Assembly: GCA_003516705.1 (NCBI GenBank)
Contig: DPCJ01000067.1
Location: forward strand, 1-6,532
Direction: 5' to 3'
DNA length: 6,532 nt
Source: Prolixibacteraceae bacterium
Lineage (GTDB): Bacteria; Bacteroidota; Bacteroidia; Bacteroidales; Prolixibacteraceae
The notes under the pieces are model-generated. The model saw only the letters and a program-made list of their open reading frames with translations, ran no database searches and was not told where the DNA came from. Of the stretch, positions 1 to 5,232 are shown in pieces (the stretch's first letter is position 1; the number at the start of each line of letters is the position of its first letter). A program made the translations under genes and the position numbers.

Positions 1-129
1 GACAAAAACTACAGCGAAGCCATCACAAAAGCCGACAATCTTTTCAACGAAAAAAGTTACGAGAATGCGCGCACCGAATACAGAAACGCGTTGGCAGTAA
101 AACCCAACGAAACTTATCCGCAACAACGG
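1..129 (+). repeat. Intragenic direct repeat, copy 1 of 2
   Basis: These 43 codons align without gaps to 433-561, with 13 base differences (about 90% identity). Most differences are at third codon positions; only two residues change (T to A, T to S). The copy may extend upstream of the window. It encodes the first visible TPR-like repeat. The other repeats of the protein do not resemble it this closely at DNA level, so this is a recent internal duplication of a roughly 144-codon unit or a gene-conversion tract. Confidence 0.9.
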
Positions 130-1584
130 GTAACCGAAATCGGCACTTTACTGGCGCAACTTTCGGCAGCCCAAAAAGCTTATGAAACCGCCATCGCCAA
201 AGCCGACAAAGAGTTTAAAGCCGAAAAGTTTGACGCTGCAAAACTGGCATACAACGAGGCCAAAACAGCGAAACCCGAAGAAAGCTACCCAACAGAACAA
301 ATCGCCAAAATCGATTCAACGGTTGAAACCCATGCGCGTTTAGCCGCCGAAGCTGAAGCTGAAAGAATCCGTCTTGAAAAAGAAAAGGCAGAGGCTGAAG
401 CTGCACGTTTGGCTGCTGTTCAGGCTGAAAAGGACAAAAACTACAGCGAGGCGATTGCCAAAGCCGACAATCTTTTCAACGAAAAGAGCTATGAGAATGC
501 ACGCACCGAATACAGAAATGCGCTGGCAGTAAAACCCAACGAAAGCTATCCGCAACAACGGATTGACGAAATCGGGAAAACACTTGCAGCGCTTGAGCAG
601 GCAAAGAAAGAACAGGAGTTGCTCGACCGCAGTTATGCCAATCTTATTCAGCAGGCTGACAGATTTTTTACAACCAAAGTTTATAACGATTCGAAAGAGA
701 AATACAATGCCGCACTTCAGTTGAAACCTGAAGAAACATACCCGAAAGAAAAGATTGCAGAAATCGAAAAAATCCTTGAGCAACAGGCCATCGACGAAAA
801 ATACAGGGTGATAATTGTGGCTGCCGACGGTTTTTTCAAAACAGAAAATTACCTGCAGGCAAAAGACAAATACACTGAAGCGCTGACAGTAAAATCCGAA
901 GAACAATACCCGAAAGCGCAGATTGCCAAAATAGAAGATATTCTGAATAATGAACAAAAACGGATTCTTGCCGAAAAACAGGCAGCCGATGATTTGCAGC
1001 GCCGGCGCGATGCCATCGCACAACTCAACCAGGATCTCGAAGCGCGAGGTGTGGCAAACGATTCGGAATTAAGTACTTTGTATGACAGTTATATCAAACA
1101 GGCCGATTCAAATTTTGATGTGAAAGATTACATTGTTTCGCGTGGGTGGTATTACAAAGCCTGGGATGTAAAACCCGAGGAAGTGTATCCGAAACAGCGC
1201 ATTGATGAAATTAACCGGTTATTGGGCGGATTGATGAACAGTCAGCTCGACCGCGACTACCAGCGATTTGTCGATATGGCCGATTCTACTTTCCGCGACA
1301 ACCAGTATGCCGTGGCCCGCGGGTGGTACAATCGCGCTTTGGGAATCAAGGCAGCTGAAAAATATCCGAAAGACCAGCTAAAGGAAATCGAAACAAAAAT
1401 TGCTGAACGCATGGCAGGCCAGTCGGGACAACAGTTTGAGAATCATAAACAAAAAGCTGAAAATGCTTTTGAAGCAAAGAATTTGAGTGTTGCCCGTTTC
1501 TGGTACAAAAAGGCGCTTGAACTGCGGCCCGATGATGCTGATGTGAAAAAACGGCTTGCCGAGATTACGGAGGCAATGAAATAG
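1..1584 (+). CDS. TPR-like repeat protein with coiled-coil segments, 5' partial
   Basis: The reading frame is open from the first base to the TAG at 1582-1584, giving 527 residues without the true N-terminus; the TTG at 91 is internal to a repeat and not a start. The protein is built from about eight helical repeats beginning near window codons 1, 59, 145, 209, 265, 359, 417 and 480. Each has the pattern A-D-x2-F, then Y-x2-A, then Y-x2-A-L-x2-K-P-x-E-x-Y-P, then I-x-E-I. The A/F/Y/A/P spacing resembles a tetratricopeptide repeat followed by an extra helix. Two Ala/Glu/Lys/Arg-rich stretches (codons about 110-144 and 316-358) look like coiled coil. The last repeat is shorter and ends the protein. 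Such arrays usually serve as protein-binding scaffolds. Domains that would define its job, such as a membrane anchor, may lie before the window. No enzyme motif is visible. The specific function is unknown. Confidence 0.88.
   Translation, partial: DKNYSEAITKADNLFNEKSYENARTEYRNALAVKPNETYPQQRVTEIGTLLAQLSAAQKAYETAIAKADKEFKAEKFDAAKLAYNEAKTAKPEESYPTEQIAKIDSTVETHARLAAEAEAERIRLEKEKAEAEAARLAAVQAEKDKNYSEAIAKADNLFNEKSYENARTEYRNALAVKPNESYPQQRIDEIGKTLAALEQAKKEQELLDRSYANLIQQADRFFTTKVYNDSKEKYNAALQLKPEETYPKEKIAEIEKILEQQAIDEKYRVIIVAADGFFKTENYLQAKDKYTEALTVKSEEQYPKAQIAKIEDILNNEQKRILAEKQAADDLQRRRDAIAQLNQDLEARGVANDSELSTLYDSYIKQADSNFDVKDYIVSRGWYYKAWDVKPEEVYPKQRIDEINRLLGGLMNSQLDRDYQRFVDMADSTFRDNQYAVARGWYNRALGIKAAEKYPKDQLKEIETKIAERMAGQSGQQFENHKQKAENAFEAKNLSVARFWYKKALELRPDDADVKKRLAEITEAMK
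433..561 (+). repeat. Intragenic direct repeat, copy 2 of 2
   Basis: This is the second copy of the stretch at 1-129, offset by exactly 432 bases (144 codons), so the reading frame is kept. Similarity falls off quickly after the C-A-A-C-G-G at its end. It encodes the third visible repeat, directly after the first Ala/Glu-rich coiled-coil segment. Confidence 0.9.
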
Positions 1585-1594
1585 GGCGCTGCTT

Positions 1595-2311
1595 TCACCT
1601 CACATGTTCCAGTTCAAAAATTTCAAATTGTTTTTGAACCATGCGGAGTAAATCAGGAGTGATGTGTTCAGTATAAATTCGCACGATGTCGTTTACAATT
1701 CCATCTAAAATGATGGCGCCGCGTACTGCATCAAACAGCGGACTGTGTGAATTATTGCGGATGTTGGCAAGCACTTCGTTGTAGTCGTCGTTGTTTATCA
1801 GTCGTGGCAGCGCTACATACCCGGTTTTGGTTTGTCCGTGGTCGAGATAAAGATTGTCGCCAATTCTTTCGAGCATAAAACACTTGCTTGTTTTTATCAC
1901 GGCTTTTTCGTGAAGATGCACTTTTCGGGCAAATTCAACGCCCTGTTCCATAAAACATTGCTGCAGTTTATCAATTTTCTGGTAATCGGGAAAATGCTTG
2001 ATTCTGATAGCCGGGTAATGTTCGGTTCCGAAATTGAGAACAGAAACTGCTATGTTCAGACTTTGCATACAGCTCATATCAATGAGCCGGGCAAAACGCA
2101 AAGCTTCTTCAAGCATGTAGTATTGTGCTGTAAACAAAAACAGCGAATTGGGTTTTGTAGGCATGTTAAAAGGAGCAATTCCGTAATAATCGGAGTAAGG
2201 TTTATTGGCTTCTGCAACAACGGTGTGTTCGGCAATGTGGGCCGTTACCGGAACAATCGATTCTTCTTTAACGATTGAACCGCAAACATGGATAAGTTGT
2301 TCGGTTTTCAT
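1595..2311 (-). CDS. Conserved-looking hypothetical protein, 238 aa
   Basis: This is a complete frame on the minus strand from ATG (complement of 2309-2311) to TGA (complement of 1595-1597). I do not recognise the family. The protein appears soluble: there is no signal peptide and no convincing transmembrane helix. An N-terminal part (about residues 1-60, containing N-K-P-Y-S-D-Y-Y-G) is followed by mixed helix and strand segments with several histidines (H98, H106, H132, H134, H158), and a C-terminal helical stretch (about 205-235). The histidines form no motif I can name. It converges on the repeat-protein gene with 10 bases between the stops and diverges from the peptidase gene across a 251-base gap. 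It is therefore probably transcribed alone. No Shine-Dalgarno sequence precedes the ATG; the upstream sequence is A/T-rich, as is usual in Bacteroidota. The + strand frame at 1832-2278 is its antisense shadow. Confidence 0.75.
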   Translation of the reverse strand: MKTEQLIHVCGSIVKEESIVPVTAHIAEHTVVAEANKPYSDYYGIAPFNMPTKPNSLFLFTAQYYMLEEALRFARLIDMSCMQSLNIAVSVLNFGTEHYPAIRIKHFPDYQKIDKLQQCFMEQGVEFARKVHLHEKAVIKTSKCFMLERIGDNLYLDHGQTKTGYVALPRLINNDDYNEVLANIRNNSHSPLFDAVRGAIILDGIVNDIVRIYTEHITPDLLRMVQKQFEIFELEHVR

Positions 2312-2379
2312 AGCAGTAATTTTTGGTTTATCAGTCTCATTATTAAAAGCTGATTTCTGTTGAATTATACTTCCGAATG

Positions 2380-2414
2380 TTTTTCAGGGTTACTTTTCAT
2401 GGTACTTAATTTTG
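2380..2414 (+). promoter_or_regulatory. Candidate Bacteroidota promoter for the M28 peptidase gene
   Basis: TAATTTTG at 2407-2414 is an exact match to the Bacteroidota -7 consensus TAnnTTTG. A T-rich stretch (TTTTTC, 2380-2385) sits 21 bases upstream, where a TTG-type -33 element is expected, but it lacks the G. Transcription would start near 2420, leaving a leader of about 140 nt before the ATG at 2563. Such matches also occur by chance in A/T-rich DNA. I found no equally good match on the minus strand for the divergent gene. Confidence 0.35.
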
Positions 2415-2562
2415 CAGTTTTTATGATTAGTTTTTTTGGTTAAGAAAGCCGAAAAATAAAGAGTTCCAATGTGGTTTTTATTGCAAAATGGTTAATATTA
2501 CGAAGCTAAACCAACAGGATTTTCGAAATTCAATTTAAACAGTAACATAAATATTCTGTAAC

Positions 2563-4227
2563 ATGAAAAAACTGACACTTTTCTTTGTATTTATCTTTGC
2601 AGCATTTGCACTTTTTGCACAAACCGCACCCGAAAAAGGGCTTGCCGCCATTACCACCGAGGCGGTAAAAGGGCAGCTCAATTTTCTGGCCTCCGACTGG
2701 ATGGAAGGCCGGGCCGTGGGAACCCGCGGCGAATACATGGCTGCCGACTACATTGCATCCATGTTTCAGGTGTATGGCATTCAGCCTTTTGGCGATGTCG
2801 GAATGCCTGTGATGACCGGTCGTCGCAGAATGATGCCGGAAAATATGGGCCCGCTCCAAAAAACCTATTTTCAGAATTTCAGCCTTATTCAGTATGAACC
2901 CGGCGAAACGCAGACTTTCTCCGTAATTACAAGTGGAGCCGGCAGCGAAAGCACCATCGATTTTGGGTATAAAACCGATTTTTTTGTGCGCACCGGAACC
3001 GTTGGCCAAACCGCAAAGGCACAGCTTGTTTTTGTAGGCTATGGTTTCGAAGACAATGAAAAAGGCTATAGCGACCTGGCAAAAATAAACCTGAAAGGTA
3101 AAATTGCCGTCGTACTTACCGGTTTCCCGGGGCACCGCGACACAGCATCGGCAGCATATAAAAAGTTTGTTTCGCAAACGCCTTTTGCCCGTTACTCGGT
3201 GGAACGTAACAAGGCCGAAAAGCTTGAAAAAGCAGGTGCCATTGCAATTATCCAGGTAAACCCCAATGCCGACCCGATGACAGGCTGGGCGCAAAACCAG
3301 GTTTACCCGGCCAAAGGGCAACATTACGAAGCCGATAAACCACTGCGCACTTATTACGATACTTCAATGTCGATGCCTGCCGACTCACTGACCGGAAATG
3401 TTCCCACGTTCACTGTTACGCCACGTCTGGCAAACGAAATCATGAAAGGAACAGGAATCAGTTTTGCCCAATACGAGAAACAGGTACAGGAAAAAATGCA
3501 GCCTGCCTCGCGTGAACTTGCGGGCAAAATGGTGGCTTTTCGCACAACCGTGAAATCGGAAGTGGTTAAGGCCCGCAACGTGGTGGGTTATATTGAGGGC
3601 GAAAAGAAAGACGAGTTTATTGTGGTGGGCGGACATTACGACCACCTTGGCAAATGGGATGGTTATATCTGGAATGGCGCCGACGATAACGGCTCGGGAA
3701 CGGTTGGGGTGATGACCATTGCAAAAGCATTTGCAGCAACGGGTAAAAAGCCCGAAAAATCGGTGATTTTTGCTGCCTGGACCGGTGAAGAGAAAGGGCT
3801 GTTTGGCTCAAAATATTTTGTGCAACAGGCAATGAAGAAAAAAATGAATATTGTGCTGAACCTGAATTATGATATGATTGCACGCGACGTGGAAAGTGAC
3901 ACGTTAAAAAACAAAGCCGACATGAGCTACACAAAAGCATATCCGGGAATTGAAGAACTCACCAAAAAGAACATGGCCGATTATAAAATCAACCTTGATA
4001 TGAGTTACCGTGCTTCTGAACGCCCCAGCGGCGGCAGCGACCACGCGCCATTTGCTGCTGAAGGCATCCCGATTTTCTATTTTATGGCTGCCATGCACCC
4101 CGATTACCACCAGCCATCCGACGAACTCAGCAAAATCAACTGGGAGAAAATGACAAACATCATCCGCATTGGTTTTCTGAATACCTGGGAATTTGCCAAC
4201 AGCAACCAGTACCTGCAAAAAGAGTAG
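2563..4227 (+). CDS. Secreted M28-family zinc aminopeptidase with PA domain
   Basis: The gene encodes a 554-residue exported metallopeptidase, likely removing N-terminal amino acids from peptides outside the cytoplasm. Residues 1-19 are a signal peptide (K-K, hydrophobic core, A-L-F-A before Q20). Residues about 30-75 are the N-terminal part of the peptidase fold (F-L-A-S-D-x-M-E-G-R). About 150-235 form a PA-domain insert (VFVGYGF, then L-K-G-K-I-A-V-V). The catalytic M28 core follows with all expected residues: H358 in GGHYDHLG, D374 in GADDNGSG, E409 (general base) and E410 (ligand) in TGEEKGLFGS, D437 in NYDMI, and H516 in YHQPSD. Assignments follow the known co-catalytic two-zinc site of the family. 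The protein is complete and should be active. The ATG at 2563 is chosen because it directly begins the signal peptide. No C-terminal T9SS sorting domain is seen. TAG is followed at once by TGA, then a terminator, so the gene is probably monocistronic. Confidence 0.95.
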   Translation: MKKLTLFFVFIFAAFALFAQTAPEKGLAAITTEAVKGQLNFLASDWMEGRAVGTRGEYMAADYIASMFQVYGIQPFGDVGMPVMTGRRRMMPENMGPLQKTYFQNFSLIQYEPGETQTFSVITSGAGSESTIDFGYKTDFFVRTGTVGQTAKAQLVFVGYGFEDNEKGYSDLAKINLKGKIAVVLTGFPGHRDTASAAYKKFVSQTPFARYSVERNKAEKLEKAGAIAIIQVNPNADPMTGWAQNQVYPAKGQHYEADKPLRTYYDTSMSMPADSLTGNVPTFTVTPRLANEIMKGTGISFAQYEKQVQEKMQPASRELAGKMVAFRTTVKSEVVKARNVVGYIEGEKKDEFIVVGGHYDHLGKWDGYIWNGADDNGSGTVGVMTIAKAFAATGKKPEKSVIFAAWTGEEKGLFGSKYFVQQAMKKKMNIVLNLNYDMIARDVESDTLKNKADMSYTKAYPGIEELTKKNMADYKINLDMSYRASERPSGGSDHAPFAAEGIPIFYFMAAMHPDYHQPSDELSKINWEKMTNIIRIGFLNTWEFANSNQYLQKE

Positions 4228-4244
4228 TGACAGCCGGATAAAAG

Positions 4245-4256
4245 CTTGTTAACAAG
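4245..4256. other. Perfect 12-bp palindrome after the peptidase gene
   Basis: CTTGTTAACAAG reads the same on both strands. It lies 17 bases after the stop codon and just before the terminator hairpin. With no spacer it would make a poor RNA hairpin, so a dimeric protein-binding site is the more natural reading, but no partner site was seen and chance is possible. Confidence 0.25.
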
Positions 4257-4263
4257 GAAACAG

Positions 4264-4305
4264 AAAGGATTTCATCTTCAGGGAAAGATGGAATCCTTTT
4301 TTTTT
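4264..4305 (+). terminator. Intrinsic terminator of the M28 peptidase gene
   Basis: The left arm AAAGGATTTCATCTT (4264-4278) and right arm AAGATGGAATCCTTT (4285-4299) form a 15-bp stem with one T-G wobble and a 6-base loop CAGGGA. A run of nine T (4297-4305) overlaps the arm end. The hairpin starts 36 bases after the stop codon. It is nearly identical to the hairpin at 4946-4979. Confidence 0.92.
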
Positions 4306-4327
4306 ATTGTCCCTGTATTTTTATTTT

Positions 4328-4516
4328 ATGACTTTTTTATTTGAAAAAATGAAGCAAAAATTTGATATAATGAAGAATTGATTTTATTAAATAAAGATTT
4401 ATTTTGAAATAGTGAAGCATAAAATTGATTTAATAAATGAATAATTTTATTTAACCATAAGTTTATTTTTTATAATGAGAGATTTTATTTATACAATGAA
4501 GATTAATTTGAATAAA
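4328..4516. repeat. Degenerate 21-bp tandem array, nine units, very A/T-rich
   Basis: Nine consecutive 21-base units start at 4328, 4349, 4370, 4391, 4412, 4433, 4454, 4475 and 4496 with no insertion or deletion. Most units begin with ATGAAG or a close variant (ATGACT, ATAAAG, GTGAAG, ATGAGA), have a central T-rich core near positions 12-16, and end in A. By my column count, A at position 4, T at 14 and A at 21 are present in all nine units; A1, T2, T15 and A17 are in eight of nine. It is not a CRISPR, because the units are contiguous and lack spacers. The array begins 22 bases after the terminator T-run and ends at the A of the first ATG upstream of the HTH gene. Its role is unknown; possibilities are curved DNA (21 bp is two helical turns), a set of protein-binding sites, or the remains of a heptad-repeat coding sequence. 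Confidence 0.8.
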
Positions 4517-4551
4517 TGTTATCTTTCAACCGTAAAATAGCTACTTTGTAT

Positions 4552-4902
4552 ATGCTGACATTCAATTTTAAACGGATTTTCAGGGCGCGGGGTGTTGACA
4601 GGCCCTTTAGTTACCTGGTTAAGGCAGGTTATTCGGGGAATATGGCCACCCGGATTGTGAATAGCCGTGTTAAACGGATGGATCTGCCCGATATTGAAAA
4701 GCTTTGTGTGCTGTTTCAATGCACACCCAACGATTTTCTGGAGTGGACCCCCTGCAGCCACGAGGTAAATCCCGGCAACCACCCGCTGGCCCCGCTGAAA
4801 CGCGATGAAACGGTGGTACACCTCACTCAGTTGCTGAATACAGTGCCGTTGGAGAAGCTGTTGGCCATTGAGAACGTGATTAAACAGGAACTCGGGAAAT
4901 AA
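4552..4902 (+). CDS. Small Cro/C1-type helix-turn-helix regulator
   Basis: The gene encodes a 116-residue putative DNA-binding protein of a short HTH family common in Bacteroidota. The start motif MLTFNFKRIFRARG, the centre F-S-Y-L-V-K-A-G-Y-S, and the end L-C-V-L-F-Q-C-T-P-N-D-F-L-E-W (to residue 65) match my memory of that family and make up the five-helix Cro/C1-like domain (about residues 5-65). A linker of about 20 residues follows, then a C-terminal helical tail (about 86-114, L-L-N-T-V-P-L-E-K-L-L) that could support dimerisation. I chose ATG 4552 over the in-frame ATG at 4516 because the family begins at MLTFNF and the extra 12 codons lie at the edge of the A/T-rich array. There is no Shine-Dalgarno sequence; TACTTTG at 4542-4548 is one base short of a TAnnTTTG promoter element. 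The gene stands alone between two near-identical terminators, and its target is unknown. Confidence 0.85.
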   Translation: MLTFNFKRIFRARGVDRPFSYLVKAGYSGNMATRIVNSRVKRMDLPDIEKLCVLFQCTPNDFLEWTPCSHEVNPGNHPLAPLKRDETVVHLTQLLNTVPLEKLLAIENVIKQELGK

Positions 4903-4945
4903 CAGGTGTAAAGGATGCCCCCGGGGTTTTCATTTTTCCGGAATT

Positions 4946-4983
4946 AAGGATTCCATCTTTTCGGAAAGATGGAATCCTTTCTT
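4946..4983 (+). terminator. Intrinsic terminator of the HTH gene
   Basis: AAGGATTCCATCTTT (4946-4960) and AAAGATGGAATCCTT (4965-4979) form a perfect 15-bp stem with tetraloop TCGG, followed by TCTTT. It lies 43 bases after the HTH stop codon. The sequence differs at only four positions, three of them in or next to the loop, from the hairpin after the peptidase gene, 681 bases away. Confidence 0.9.
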
Positions 4984-5232
4984 TATCAGAAAAAAACAAG
5001 CGCCCATTAACATAAACATTCACCGATTTTTTCTTAGTTTCGGGGAAAATTATAAAACATGAACTGCTATCCTCCGCTACAAAAATCAGCAAACTTGATT
5101 TTAACCTGTAAAAAGGTGAAGATGAAATATACTTTAAATACCAAAAGGTACATTTATACAGCCAAAATGGGCGGATATGTGTAATAAAGGTGCATATATA
5201 AACTAGTTGGCGGTAATACTAAAAAATAAAAC
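4984..5232. other. Intergenic region before the HEPN gene, possible acquisition boundary
   Basis: Together with the terminator, this completes a gap of about 330 bases between the HTH and HEPN genes. Base composition shifts here from about half G+C to strongly A/T-rich. Visible elements are an imperfect inverted repeat at 5149-5183 (TACA...TAT...GCC facing GGC...ATA...TGTA, loop AAAATG), the palindrome AACTAGTT at 5201-5208, and GGCGGTAATAC just after it. A 41-codon frame at 5059-5184 is not convincing as a gene. No exact TAnnTTTG promoter is present. The HEPN gene promoter should lie here, but I cannot place it. Confidence 0.4.

Noticed and set aside
91..93. TTG as the start of the repeat-protein gene
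   Set aside because: The frame is open to base 1 and the repeat pattern continues unbroken upstream, so the codon is internal.
340..1023. 227-codon minus-strand frame opposite the repeat protein
   Set aside because: The Phe/Leu/Cys-rich product is the mirror of Glu/Lys/Ala-rich coding sequence, so it is a shadow frame.
1832..2278. 148-codon plus-strand frame inside the hypothetical minus-strand gene
   Set aside because: The minus-strand frame is longer, uses a plausible start and has balanced soluble-protein composition; the plus-strand frame is its antisense.
2530..3324. 264-codon minus-strand frame opposite the peptidase gene
   Set aside because: It is antisense to a peptidase gene with signal peptide, PA domain and complete zinc site. 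Its Cys/His/Phe-rich translation is typical of a shadow frame.
4328..4516. CRISPR array
   Set aside because: Units are contiguous, 21 bases long and degenerate, with no unique spacers and no cas genes.
4916..4927. CCCCGGGG followed by TTTT as a terminator for the HTH gene
   Set aside because: The arms have no loop and cannot fold as an RNA hairpin; the 15-bp stem at 4946-4979 is the credible terminator.
5059..5184. 41-codon frame starting at an ATG preceded by AAAAC, a possible small gene before the HEPN gene, conceivably an antitoxin
   Set aside because: No recognisable motif, a mixed composition (M-N-C-Y-P-P-L start, Lys/Tyr-rich end) and its end overlaps the imperfect inverted repeat. 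Nothing supports it beyond an open frame of modest length.
5149..5210. Integron attC-type recombination site
   Set aside because: The GTTGGCG sequence does not fit the GTTRRRY core, and no matching RYYYAAC arm is found at the other end.
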